The position numbers were made by a program, and so were the translations under genes. A stretch of 64,000 bases of DNA, from the NCBI RefSeq assembly GCF_026914185.1, contig NC_070568.1:558001-622000 (forward strand). Reading direction: 5' to 3'. Below the pieces are notes generated by a model. It was not told where the DNA came from, did not search any database, and saw only the letters and a program-made list of their open reading frames with translations. The DNA comes from Puccinia triticina. Lineage: Eukaryota; Basidiomycota; Pucciniomycetes; Pucciniales; Pucciniaceae. Positions 21,760 to 32,420 of the stretch are shown piece by piece. Positions within the stretch are counted from its first letter, which is position 1, and each line of letters starts with the position of its first letter.

Positions 21760-23399
21760 GCCGATCCGGCAACGACAAAAGGCCGATGATCCGGAGAAGC
21801 CGGGCCATCAGCTGAGCGATTGACTCGGGTTCAAGGTCGATTGGGGCGGTTGAACGCTTCCAAACGCTGGCGGGACCATTGGAACCATGAAGGACGAATC
21901 ACCCCGCCTCTGTACATAGGCCCGTCCATGATAAGGATAGGGTTGTGTACAGAGGAACCTGGCTAGTAGCAGAACAACCAACACGGGTCAGCAGTGCAAC
22001 AGGACGGCAAGCTACTGGTATGAGGAACAAAATGGACGCACTCGAGTTGAAGCGCTAGCAGAGGCCCCGTGGGCTCGTAACGGGTAAGGGGACGGGGAAA
22101 AGTAGGTACAATAGTAGGGTCTGTTGGACATGGTAGCAGACAAAAGTAATAAGCCTAGAAAAGTAGTACTGGGGAGGAGTGAGGTGGATGATGAGGTGGG
22201 AGGAGGCGAGGGGAACCTTTTTTATACTCACCTCAGATTCTGTGAGGACTCATAGGGACTTAAGGACCCGTAGTCCTTTTGCCCCATGCGCGGGCTCTGA
22301 ACGGAGGCCACAGACCATTGGTAACTAGAGGTTGGATCGTTCGACTCGACCGAATAGGAACCCCAGATAGAGTCGAGCCGGACGGCGTGCGGGGCCATCT
22401 CTCCCTCCGGAACAATACGTACTCAAACCCACGGCCAGGTCTTGAGAAGCCGGCTGTTGTAGGAAGCGGAAAGAATGCGGCAATTAGTCTTACCGTCTTA
22501 GGGCCGGCCGCTATGAGATCGCCGGCTGGAAACCAACCTTGCCGGCGAAGGCAGCCCAATCAGAAACCCCAAAGACCTGTCAGATTCGGTGGTGCGAGTG
22601 GGGCTGGTAATAAATCTGACGGCTGCATCAGCCAACGTAACGGCCACTCAGCTGTCGAGGAAGAACACGAACGCACTTACTTCGAAAATGAACCCTGCTC
22701 ACTAGCAGGGTTCAGTCTAGCTGCAGGCTTGGATGGTGCAAGACCTCGAAGGCGGCGGTTGACCATTGGCGGCGGTGATGTATCCGAGGGAATCGGAAGG
22801 TCGGCGAAGTTGTGTATGGGTCTTGAACCCCAAACCCATACGCCTTGAACTCCTGAATAAGCCATACCCCCGAAGGGGGTACGACCGACACACATACACA
22901 CTCGAGACCCAAATGCGGGGTCGGAATAGCTATTGGACGGGTACGACCAACACTAAGTACCCGGGCCCAAAGCCCGATCAGTCAACCATCAAGAACGGGT
23001 ACGAGTCCCCGATCACTACTCGACACTCGAGGCCCGCGGCCTCGACAGCGCGCACCCTGAGGCGCTGGAGCAGCAGCTGCGGCCGCCACCATAGCACAAG
23101 CAGCACCATTGCGCAACTGCGCAACTGCGGACTGCGGACTGCGCGCAGCACTTAGACTCCCAGACACCTTAAAAATTTCCCTTCAAGGAAAGTCAGAAAA
23201 ACGACAAAAGTTGAATTTTTGACCAAAATTCACCCCACCCAGCCTCTCTGACACAGTACCCAGAAGACATCCAACGGCCAAATTCCCAAGGATTCTTCAT
23301 GTCACCCAGTAAAAAACTCAAGCCTCAAGCTTCCAAAATTCAAGATACGGCACTTTTCCGGTGGAATTGTCTGGGGACAGACAATAAGTTGGGGGAGGA
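21760..23399. other. GC-rich spacer of Ty3-type element
   Basis: Overlapping open frames on both strands (for example 22,279-22,848 plus) show no domain and probably reflect GC content. The upstream region of the antisense gene lies here; a CTTTTTTATACTC stretch near 22,216 (minus strand GAGTATAAAAAAGG) is a possible TATA box for it, about 460 bp from its ATG. The polypurine tract GGGGGAGGA at 23,391-23,399 abuts the 3' LTR. Confidence 0.5.
23391..23399 (+). other. polypurine tract of Ty3-type element
   Basis: GGGGGAGGA, preceded by AAGTT, directly precedes the TGTGG start of the 3' LTR, as expected for the plus-strand DNA primer. Confidence 0.85.
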
Positions 23400-24202
23400 T
23401 GTGGTAGACGGAAAAGTGAAAAATCAAAAGTTTTTTTGCATACATATATTTACTCACAATACGCCTCAAGATACCATCAAACAGACCTCAGAAATGGATT
23501 CTACGGCCAATTTTACCCCTAGTCACCACTGAAAGCATCACCTGAACCCCGCTGGATTGGAACCTACACTTCTTTGGACACTGGACACCCATCACACGTT
23601 CAACATACCCAGTCACCAGCCTGTCACCAGCCTCAATTCAAGGATCACAGCATTATGCTTATACAAATCACAGGATACAAACATACATCTCCCCATCAGA
23701 CTGCAGTCATTACATATTATCAAGTACTCTTCTATTTCCATATTATGATGTCATCACACACTGACTCTGCAGCCTCAGACTTCATTTATGCACCCCCTGC
23801 ATCCACCTGTCAACTCATGCAGTCTACTGTCACTTTACGCAGCCTTCATGTGGCCCTACTGCATTCTTATGACATCATTTATGTACCCCTGACACATTAT
23901 GACATCATTTGTATCTACTCCCACCAGCTAAAATCCCTCACACTGTTGTCTAGATTAGTCAAAACCCTAACCCACAAGCCCTCTGGGGCTCCACTTTTGT
24001 CTATATAAGGAGCTCCCTCCTCCCCAGTTGTCAGCTCCTGAGTTCATTACTCACCAATCACAGTCACCCCAACATTTACAGTTCAGCCTTATATATATAC
24101 TTAAACAACCTACATAACAACCCTTACATTAACAATAACAACAATTTATTCAGTGTCATCAACAAGCTCATCTTGAACCAACCAACCCTATCACTTCATT
24201 AA

Positions 24203-24234
<32 letters not shown>

Positions 24235-24324
24235 ATCTGATAGTATAGAAGGGCAGAGTTTGCACCTCCATCATCCCCTTCTCCATTCAGCAAAAGGTTC
24301 TCAGGAACACTTTTGAGTCTTACA
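23400..24324 (+). repeat. 3' LTR of Ty3-type element
   Basis: 925 bp, collinear and nearly identical with 12,346-13,270. Outside its end the sequence CCGG repeats the CCGG before the 5' LTR. Confidence 0.92.
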
Positions 24325-24579
24325 CCGGACAGAGGGGACTGCAGCCCAATCACCAGTCTGTTGAGAGGGCTGTCCAGTCCTTGAGGGGACTGCAGCTCAA
24401 TTACTAGTTGGTCCGGTAATTGAGGGGACACAGCCCTCTCGATGACCCGTCTGTCCGGTCATCAAGGGGACAAATTAGCCCTCTCAATGACCGGTCTGTC
24501 CGGTCATCAAGGGGACAAAGCCCTCTCAATGACCGGCATAGACCGGTCATTGAGAGGCTACATCTCTCCCGATGACCGG
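24325..24579. repeat. GACCGGTC minisatellite, segment between LTR elements
   Basis: Imperfect units of roughly 30-45 bp built on CCGGTCATYRAGGGGACA and TCAATGACCGG, alternating in orientation so that units form palindromes. It is the middle part of the array inside the hAT-like composite; the array resumes at 28,859. Confidence 0.85.
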
Positions 24580-25618
24580 TGTGGTAAGCCAATCCTGATC
24601 TACCCAGAAAACCAGCAACCATCAATCACAATGCTGTCACACCTCAAGAATAAATCCCATACCTCTGGCCCCCTTGTCAGCAAAGCCCAAGCCCCTCAAC
24701 ATCCCCACTCAATGGACATACCCTGGATAATAGTATTCCCTCTTCCCACACTCCCCCTCTCTTGGATAAACCCTCTTCCTAGTCTCAAACATCTACCCAG
24801 ATCACATTTTACCCCCTTCTTCTAGTGTTTCCTTAGAACCATGTGCTCAAAGATGTATAAGCACCCTTGAAACCCTTCACCCTCCAAACCCAACATGATA
24901 CACATTATGCTAGACATAGCCCCAAACCCCACCTAGATTATTACTTCCTGAAACACTTCATGAAACACCTGACTCCTCCTATCTTAGATCCTTAGATTAC
25001 TTCTTCCTGAAACACTTCCTGAAACTCATAACTCCTCCTATCTTAGATCATAGAATATTCTACCCCTTTTATGTCTCACATATCCCCTCCTCCAACTAGG
25101 AAGATTGCACCATAGCCCCCAGAAGATGGCATCATCCCCACCCACTATTACACCATCATGTGACTCCTTGAACCACTACTCTGACCACATGGCTGTTTCA
25201 TCCTATAGAAGTAGAATGTTCTATGCTTCCCTGCAGGTTATCCTTGTTTCCTCATGGCTCCTCTTTCTTGTGTATATAAACTGGGTTGTTTTCCTCTTCA
25301 TTTATTCCCCATCAGATCCTGTCAAAGTAATTCAGATCACTGGTCACCATTCACTAGCCTAGCTTATGCCATTAAATCAGAGTGGACAAGCTTGATAAGT
25401 CTATGCCAAATATATCAGGTTGGACAGACTTTACATTACCTTTAACTTGCTATTAGATTAGTAGAAAGTAAACCCTTAGACAAACCTCAAGAATCCTCTA
25501 TAGCCACACCTTTCCATAAGAGTCCACACTCTTATATTCTTTTTCTTGTTCCCAGAGAGGCAGCCCATTAAAGCACCATTCCCTCTCCAGCTCTATTCAT
25601 CCCAAGAGTAGTTCCACA
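24580..25618 (+). repeat. 5' LTR of non-autonomous element
   Basis: 1,039 bp. A TATA box (TGTATATAAACTGG) lies at 25,271-25,284. The sequence after the LTR (AGTGGTGTCCCAACAGTGG) is the probable primer-binding site. Confidence 0.88.
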
Positions 25619-25790
25619 AGTGGTGTCCCAACAGTGGCCTGAAGATCTTCAGTTTTCAGTCCTCACTTTTATTTCCTAGCCTAATATAGTTACAGGATTA
25701 GCTAGTGAACTCATAGAAACTTTATACTTAACAAATTACATACCTTACAACACTTCTTTTCAAATACCCAAAATAAACCACCATCTTTGC

Positions 25791-27413
25791 ATGAACAATC
25801 ATCCAACAGTCAACATGACCCGCCTAACCAGAAGCTTCACATTTTCTGGACCATTCCCTGAAAAACAGATCATCAAGGCTACACTACTAGACATTTCCAA
25901 AATGGTCATTCCCCCTTTCAAAGTCCCTAAAAAACAGATAGACCATGAATCAGAACTACCCAAACCTGGGACCTCTGGACCTGTCACCCTTGGAAAACCT
26001 GGATGTAACTTACCTGGACCCCCTGGACCCATATTCTCTGGAACTCTCAACCCAAATGCACAAGCAAGTAACCTGGAACCTCAGGTATCCTTTGGAATAA
26101 TAGAGCACATGGACCAAGATGTGGAAGCCTTGATGATCAGTTCTAGAAGATTACCCTTGGATTCAATGCTGAAGATCAAAGTCAATAGTGAAGACCTGGA
26201 AGATGAAGACAGCTCCCCAGTTAGACCTATGACACCTTTCTTGTCAAAAATAACTTCTGGAAATATTGGAACCTCAGAAAAATTGGACAACACAAGAGCA
26301 GAGAAATTAGGATCAGCCAGTGGAACCAATGAAGAAACTTCTATCCCTGAGATTCTCTCACCAAACTTGATAGTTAAAGAACCTCCAGAAACTCTATTTG
26401 CATTTGAATCTAGATTGGAATTAACTGAAGAAGAGGCCACAGAAAATATCAGCCAAAATTTTCCCCCAGAAGAAACTCACTCACCCAAGCATGACCCAAC
26501 CATTGAAGCTACATCTGAAGAAAAAAAAACCTTAAAAGAGCCCACCCTTGGCTGTTGCCAATCCTTATTTCTAGAAAATTCTTGCCATTCAAGTCCACTA
26601 CCCTTGGATATTCTTGGAGCCCAGGCACCTTTTATAGATAGTAAAATAGACTCTTCCTTGGAACAATTCCAATTACATTCCACTCAGAATTTTGAGCCCA
26701 TTCATCTTTCCAACCAATCCTCAGCCAAATTAGAGACCTGCATTTTCCAGAAGGATCCTGGTAAACTTATAGACCAAATATCTTCATCAGCCTCCATCAC
26801 AAAGAGATCAACCTTGGATTTAGCAGGACAACCCACATTGGAATTTGGTCCACCTTTTTTTGAAGAAAATTATTCCCAGCCAAACTTGCCTTCCTCAAAT
26901 GATCATGGTGCAAATTTATTCCTATTTGATGAAACCTCCATTCCCCACTCAGCCTCCATTTGTAGTTTGGGAAGAAATTTTTTTCACAAAGACCCTGGTA
27001 AACCCACAGAAAGAAAATTGGAATCAGCCTCTCTAACAAATAATCCACAGGAATCACATTCTCTTCCAAATCACCAGTTTATCCCTAATAACCTTGAATA
27101 TCCACTCTTCAAACCCCCTGACAGAAGCCAAAAGGATCCTGGAGCTCAATTTTTTCTGAAATGCCTAAAGCAAATAATCAAGTCAACCAGGACTCAGCAT
27201 AAACTCCCAGTTCCTTGGTTTTCCCCAACTCCCCTTCCAAAAATCCAAAAAATTAATCTATGGAATATTTGGATCCTTGCTAACTTCAAGTTCCATAGGT
27301 TGAAGGGTATTTCTCATCTTGGTTTTGGTAAAACTCTAGGAACTTTCATATCTAGACAAAAAGAACAAACAAACAAGGGACATGGACTATCCCTGCTAGC
27401 CAGAATCTCCTAA
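25791..27413 (+). CDS. unknown ORF of non-autonomous LTR element
   Basis: 540 aa and open throughout. It is Ser/Pro/Glu-rich and mostly disordered in appearance. Two related segments recur: KDPGK..(I/T)(D/E).....SAS(I/L)T near residues 322-345 and again near 402-424, and SQKDPGAQFFLK near 446; SLFLEN / PFFEEN / LFLFDE blocks also recur. The start region FTFSGPFPEK could match a gag-like N terminus, but I see no CCHC knuckle. The last 100 residues are basic with aromatic residues (WNIWILANFKFHRLK). An ORF kept open in an otherwise empty element suggests selection or youth. Confidence 0.6.
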   Translation: MNNHPTVNMTRLTRSFTFSGPFPEKQIIKATLLDISKMVIPPFKVPKKQIDHESELPKPGTSGPVTLGKPGCNLPGPPGPIFSGTLNPNAQASNLEPQVSFGIIEHMDQDVEALMISSRRLPLDSMLKIKVNSEDLEDEDSSPVRPMTPFLSKITSGNIGTSEKLDNTRAEKLGSASGTNEETSIPEILSPNLIVKEPPETLFAFESRLELTEEEATENISQNFPPEETHSPKHDPTIEATSEEKKTLKEPTLGCCQSLFLENSCHSSPLPLDILGAQAPFIDSKIDSSLEQFQLHSTQNFEPIHLSNQSSAKLETCIFQKDPGKLIDQISSSASITKRSTLDLAGQPTLEFGPPFFEENYSQPNLPSSNDHGANLFLFDETSIPHSASICSLGRNFFHKDPGKPTERKLESASLTNNPQESHSLPNHQFIPNNLEYPLFKPPDRSQKDPGAQFFLKCLKQIIKSTRTQHKLPVPWFSPTPLPKIQKINLWNIWILANFKFHRLKGISHLGFGKTLGTFISRQKEQTNKGHGLSLLARIS

Positions 27414-27859
27414 AACCCTGTAACCTGGTCACAATCACCCAATTTGGGGGTGGCTGTTGTTGTTTCCCCATTTCCCCAAGAGAGCAGTCCCTTCTCTCTG
27501 TTTTTTTTTAGATTAGATCTTCACACCCCAACTCAAGTTCACCCAATTTGGGGGTGGCAAGCCAATAGCCTTCCTTTTCCTCTCATAACCTCTCCCCTCA
27601 AATTCAAGTTCACATATAGGAAAAATTGTGAAGATGAAAAAAAACTAAAGAAGTCTCCCCCTCAGCCTCCACATAAAATGTTTCTCATCCTCAATTTCAC
27701 TTTTTAGGCTTTGTAAAATCTACAAAACATAGTTTCTTTTTCACTTCAGGTCATCTCTTCCTTGTTCCTCTGTCATAGGCTAGCTTTTCTTCTCTCTTCA
27801 GGATTGGCCTCTTTTCTTTTTTTCTGGATGATGGGGACATCATCTAATTTGGGGGTGGA
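27414..27859 (+). other. 3' spacer with three polypurine-like motifs
   Basis: AATTTGGGGGTGG occurs at about 27,440, 27,544 and 27,846; the last, ending GGA, abuts the 3' LTR and is the functional polypurine tract by position. The rest is CT-rich. Confidence 0.75.
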
Positions 27860-28858
27860 TGTGGTAAGCCAATCCTGATCTACCCAGAAAACCAGCAACC
27901 ATCAATCACAATGCTGTCACACCTCAAGAATAAATCCCATACCTCTGGCCCCCTTGTCAGCAAAGCCCAAGCCCCTCAACATCCCCACTCAATGGACATA
28001 CCCTGGATAATAGTATTCCCTCTTCCCACACTCTCCCTCTCTTGGATAAACCCTCTTCCTAGTCTCAAACATCTACCCAGATCACATTTTACCCCCTTCT
28101 TCTAGTGTTTCCTTAGAACCATGTGCTCAAAGATGTATAAGCACCCTTGAAACCCTTCACCCTCCAAACCCAACATGATACACATTATGCTAGACATAGC
28201 CCCAAACCCCACCTAGATTATTACTTCCTGAAACACTTCATGAAACACCTGACTCCTCCTATCTTAGATCCTTAGATTACTTCTTCCTGAAACACTTCCT
28301 GAAACTCATAACTCCTCCTATCTTAGATCATAGAATATTCTACCCCTTTTATGTCTCACATATCCCCTCCTCCAACTAGGAAGATTGCACCATAGCCCCC
28401 AGAAGATGGCATCATCCCCACCCACTATTACACCATCATGTGACTCCTTGAACCACTACTCTGACCACATGGCTGTTTCATCCTATAGAAGTAGAATGTT
28501 CTATGCTTCCCTGCAGGTTATCCTTGTTTCCTCATGGCTCCTCTTTCTTGTGTATATAAACTGGGTTGTTTTCCTCTTCATTTATTCCCCATCAGATCCT
28601 GTCAAAGTAATTCAGATCACTGGTCACCTATCATTAGCCTTGCTTATGCCAATGAATCAGATTGGACAAGCTTGTTATCTGTGTACAAAATATTAGATTA
28701 GTAGAAAAGTAACCCTCAAGACGTACCTCAAGAATCCTCTATAGCCACACCTTTCCATAAGAGTCCACACTCTTATATCTTTTTCTTGTTCCCAGAGAGG
28801 CAGCCCATTAAAGCACCATTCCCTCTCCAGCTCTATTCATCCCAAGAGTAGTTCCACA
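27860..28858 (+). repeat. 3' LTR of non-autonomous element
   Basis: 999 bp, collinear with 24,580-25,618 apart from the 3' third, where about 40 bp are missing. CCGG follows at 28,859-28,862. Confidence 0.88.
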
Positions 28859-29185
28859 CCGGAGTAGACCGGTCATCAAGAGGACACATCCCTCTTGATG
28901 ACCGGAATAGACTGGTCATTGAGAGGCTACATCCCTCTCAATGACCGGAATAGACCGGTCATCGAGAGGCTACATCCCTCTCGATGACCGGAATAGACCG
29001 GTCATTGAGAGCATCACCCTCTCAATGACCGGAATAGACCAGTCATTGAGAGCATCACCCTCTTGATGATTATGTGCACTCTTGAAGGGCACATGCCTCT
29101 GGATGCCCTCTTGATGACCGGTCTGTACCGGTCATTGGGAGGGATGTAGCCTCTTGATGACCAGTCTGTCCGGTCATCAAGAGGG
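28859..29185. repeat. GACCGGTC minisatellite, right segment
   Basis: About nine units of TCAATGACCGGAATAGACC / GGTCATTGAGAGGCTACAT type, regular length near 40 bp, each with an inverted partner around the AATAGA or TCTGTA spacer. It continues the segment at 24,325-24,579. Confidence 0.85.
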
Positions 29186-29189
29186 ATGG

Positions 29190-29327
29190 CTGCAGGTACC
29201 CGTGGGTACCTGCCTTTTGCACCCGGGTACCCGTCAACGTTTGCTGGGTGCAGGTGTCCAGAATCCTGGAAATTTGAGGCAGGTACCCGGGTACCCAACG
29301 GGTACCTGGGTGTGAAGTGACATCTCT
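29190..29327. repeat. GGTACCC-rich right arm of hAT-like composite
   Basis: Eight or so GGTACCC / GGGTACC words, several palindromic, occur in 130 bp. Sub-terminal short repeats of this kind are normal transposase-binding sites in hAT elements; that role is an inference. Confidence 0.6.
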
Positions 29328-29335
29328 ACTTGGCG
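29328..29335. repeat. right 8-bp target duplication of hAT-like composite
   Basis: ACTTGGCG, identical to 11,859-11,866. Confidence 0.7.
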
Positions 29336-30700
29336 GCAAACTGCCGCTTGGAACTTCTTTTTGAGCCATTGGGCTAGAGAAAAAAGAACTTGAAATCAAA
29401 TATTGCTCTAACTGCGTCAAGCGTTGAGGTCAAGAAAGGAAAAGATACATACAGAGTTGCTTGATGCCTCTGATATTGTGGTATTTCAACCGGAGAGAGA
29501 TTGCGGAGAGTCAATGATTACGTGTAGCGTATTGCAAGGGACTGATCAAGGGAGAAAGATACGACCACATACGCTCAAGTACCTACCCATCCGATAAACC
29601 CCAACACTTGTTTAATCAAGGATTCTACTTAAGCTGACACCCCCATGAGTTAACATAGGAGTGAAAAACCAATGTTCCAAAGCAAAGGCGCTTGCGTTTC
29701 TCCTTCAGTAACCCGCGCTATAATCAAGTGCATTAAAATCTAATCGAGCAATAATACTAAATATTAAAAGTATGGGTTACTTACCAATGCCATATACTTA
29801 TCAAGTGAACACCCTGTTTCATATAGGATGCCCACTTGACAATTGGGCTCCACATTGTCCAGTACCTTTGTGAGCAGTGCGATTGGAAAGCACCACTGCT
29901 CACCGGATTTGTTGATGTTTGCCAGGTAAATTGCTGCATCGTGTTGACAGCAACACCCCATGAGGCCAGTATTGTCGCACCCTTTCCATTTGTTCCTCTT
30001 GTCATTGGCTGCCTTGTGAGCTTCTGTACAACAGTCCTTCTGTAATGGCAGCATGGTAGCAGAGGTATTAGTTACTCAGTTATCAATCACAAGTAAAGTA
30101 TCAGCCTTGCATACCTTTTCATTTGGCTTGTTGCGTAACTCAATAAGTCGGATCTCGGCTTTCATTTTTTCTACTTCAGATTGTGTGAGGAAGATGCTCG
30201 GAGTGTTGTGTTGGTGATAGTCTTGGCTAGCCTTGGAATGATGCCGATGCTGGAAGTTTCCATCAAGACAAATAATCAGCTCGTTGCTTTTTAATCGGGG
30301 ATAATCTTCAAGGTTCGACGGTGGTGGTCTAAAGCAAGCGGGACAGGTACGGCACGCCAGAGTGGTCTGCTCATCAAGGCACATTACTTTTGAGATCACA
30401 CTATTGGTTTGGTCATCAAGCTCTCTATACAGGTTGACTGCCGCGGAGAATGGTTTTTGCAAGTCAAGAGTCTGAATATTTGAATTAGAAATCAATTAAA
30501 CTAGAGTATCTTGCGTAGAACAGTCATCACTCACATGAATTGAGTGTTTAACCGTCAGCCGCTCCAATTGAGGTTCTAGATATAGCTTGAGAGCAGTTGT
30601 GAATGGCAGCGCCCCGATGTTGCAATTATTCCACAGGCAATCGTGCAGGATGAGGAGTGGAAGCGAAAACGCAGTAAGATTTTTGCTTTACTCGTCTCTT
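29336..30700 (-). pseudogene. KDZ-family transposase, broken, 5+ exons
   Basis: Minus-strand exons: about 30,700-30,536, 30,477-30,115, 30,039-29,785, 29,717-29,453 and 29,373-29,336, the last continuing at 11,866. Introns have GT..AG ends. KDZ (Kyakuja-Dileera-Zisupton) signs include ACRTCPACF, LICLDGNFQHRHH, GCDNTGLMGCCCQHD, ILYETGCSLDKY, and a decayed WGLSDG.. LERMWSYLSPL block. The fourth exon holds at least four in-frame stops (TAG, TGA, TAG, TGA), one exactly in the GLSDGE motif, so no active enzyme is made. The N-terminal part is missing or unrecognised upstream of 30,700. KDZ genes are frequent in basidiomycetes. Confidence 0.85.
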
Positions 30701-31519
30701 GGCCATAGAGGGTGTTGGACTTTGAACTCAAACTGACTGCGCACAAGAATGAGAAATGAAGTCTTGCTCGAGAGAGGGGGTGCAGTGAAGAGGAAAGCTC
30801 ACCGGATACGGCTCTGGAGGGGCGTGAGTAAAAAGAAGGAAGAACCGATGAGAGTTGATTGCAGGTTGTAGGCTATGTATATATAGACTACATACAGGAA
30901 ATCAACTTGTGGGCAACATGACAATGGATATGCAAAGAAGGTGATGGAATCAGATGGAACTGGAGGAGAGATTGGTGACAGTCAAGGGATCACAAGCAGA
31001 GCAAGCGCGCACAAGGAAACACAGTAGTTCGAAAGCTGATCGGGCTAATTTAGACAGGGATCAAAGTCACATGGCTAGTGAGACAGGAAGCATGACCAAT
31101 CTAAAAGGAAACATCAGGTGTGACAGGCATAAGGTGATATGAGAATGACAACCAAGAGCTCTGGGAAGACAATGAGGCAGAAGGAAGAGATAGAAATACA
31201 ACAGAGGGGATGAGGTTTGATATCAAAGGTTGCACTGGTGCAAAACAGCTATCCAAACTTAGTTTTGTGGGTGCTAGAGTTCGAGAAAGGCTGGCTACTG
31301 TGGTGAAAACATAAAGGGGATAATCAGGAAATGTGGGACTTATGCTGCCATTCCAAACAATAACCAATTGGATATACGTACCTGATGCTATATGGGACTG
31401 CGGTCAGTTGGAATAATCTGAACCAAGTGGATAAACAGATCTTGAACGGGTAGGTGAGCTGGTATGTAGGGATAGTGCGATATAGAGTTGAAATGTAATT
31501 AGATAAAGGTTAACACTCA
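30701..31519. other. gene-free stretch next to KDZ pseudogene
   Basis: No gene found. The minus-strand start of the transposase may once have lain here: a TATATATAG tract near 30,878-30,887 (plus CTATGTATATATAG) could be its old promoter. The rest is AG-rich on the plus strand. Confidence 0.4.
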
Positions 31520-31535
31520 GAAACAAGAAACCCAA

Positions 31536-31860
31536 AGGTTAATATTAATATTAAGGATCACGCAAAACACCGGTGACACATTGCCTCCACATAGCATTCA
31601 GAGTATCTCACTTACCCAGTCATTATCAATCATCACGAAAATTTTGATTCATGTTTTCAAGAAAGGAAACATATAATATATGACTTGGATTTATTAAAAG
31701 GTTAATACTAATATTAAGGATTACACAAAACACCGGTGACACATTGCCTCCACATAGCATTCAGAGTATCTCACTTACCCAGTCATTATCAATCATCACG
31801 AAAATTATGATTCATGTTTTTGAGAAAGGAAACCCATAATATATGACTTGGATTTATTAA
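31536..31860 (+). repeat. tandem duplication, about 163-bp unit
   Basis: Copies start near 31,536 and 31,699. Both contain GGTTAATAYTAATATTAAGG, CACCGGTGACACATTGCC and CAATCATCACGAAAATT, with few differences. No coding capacity. Confidence 0.85.
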
Positions 31861-32063
31861 ATTTTTGTACCCAACATGGACAACACATACATAACCCTTT
31901 AGCGCACAATTTTGAGTTGACCACAGGTGCTGATAGGAATGATAAACAGGTATGGAATTTTGAGTTGGCCCGGTAGGACTGGATATCCTCAAATATTTAG
32001 GAAAAGATAAGGTAGACTACTTGCGGTTTTAGAATCATCAATCCAGTTGGGTATCAATCAAAA

Positions 32064-32420
32064 TTCACCATTGTTCTTGCAATTGAAACCCTTGTTTCCA
32101 CAGATACCAGGATATCAGATAAGTTCAGATACAAAAAGCTGGATCAGAAAATGTCCTTCAATTAGCATTTGAGAATTTTAACTAACTGATATGATGAATC
32201 AGTTTTTTTGCATCATGAGTCCGGTGTAGTATCACAAGTCAGTCTTCCATTGTTCTTGTGATTGAAACCCTTGTTTCCACAGATACCAGGATATCAGATA
32301 AGTTCAGATACAAAAAGCTGGATCAGAAAATGTCCTTCAATTAGCATTTGAGAATTTTAACTAACTGATATGATGAATCAGTTTTTTTGCATCATGAGTC
32401 CGGTGTAGTATCATAAGTCA
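32064..32420 (+). repeat. tandem duplication, about 173-bp unit
   Basis: Copies run from about 32,068 and 32,242. Shared words are TTGTTCTTG, CCTTGTTTCCACAGATACCA, TCAATTAGCATTTGAGAATT and CATGAGTCCGGTGTAGTATC. A decayed third copy follows to about 32,580 (TTTCCACAGAAACCAAAATT, TCCGGGGTAGTA). Confidence 0.85.

Larger units (their letters stand above)
12346..24324 (+). mobile_element. Ty3-type LTR retrotransposon, complete and young
   Basis: Two 925-bp LTRs (12,346-13,270 and 23,400-24,324) differ at only one position that I found (C or T at the end of a T run), so insertion is recent. The element starts TGTGG and ends TTACA, with CCGG directly outside both ends (a 4-bp, or with the terminal A a 5-bp ACCGG, duplication). 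The inside holds a leader, a gag-protease ORF, a pol ORF in the -1 frame with domain order RT, RNase H, integrase (Ty3 order), then 3.6 kb of spacer with a spliced gene on the opposite strand, and a polypurine tract abutting the 3' LTR. The proteins show intact key motifs. Total length is 11,979 bp. Confidence 0.92.
24580..28858 (+). mobile_element. non-autonomous LTR element with unknown single ORF
   Basis: LTRs are 24,580-25,618 (1,039 bp) and 27,860-28,858 (999 bp). Both begin TGTGGTAAGCC and end GTTCCACA. CCGG lies outside both ends, the same target as the Ty3-type element. The inside (2.24 kb) has one ORF with no RT, integrase, protease or zinc knuckle, so it needs proteins from elsewhere. 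The LTRs are near-identical except near their 3' part, where the 5' copy has about 40 bp more (CTTGATAAGTCTATGCC region) and several base changes. Confidence 0.88.
11867..29327. mobile_element. hAT-like element enlarged by nested LTR elements
   Basis: The element lies between two identical ACTTGGCG copies. Both sub-ends are dense in GGTACCCG / CGGGTACC words (11,888-11,960 and 29,190-29,315) and share an ATCCTG..TTT..GGC(A/G)GGTACCCGGGTACCC block. The right end, read inward, is AGAGATGTCACTT, close to the (T)AGAGATGGCA ends of the two smaller relatives at 41,812 and 58,599; the left end is decayed. The core was a GACCGGTC minisatellite, later hit by two LTR elements (12,346-24,324 and 24,580-28,858) and a TTAGTGTAGTG-bordered repeat. 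No transposase is present, so it is non-autonomous. Confidence 0.65.

Noticed and set aside
22279..22848. 189-codon plus-strand frame in the Ty3-type spacer
   Set aside because: High GC with open frames in several phases; no domain; on the strand opposite to the better supported spliced gene.
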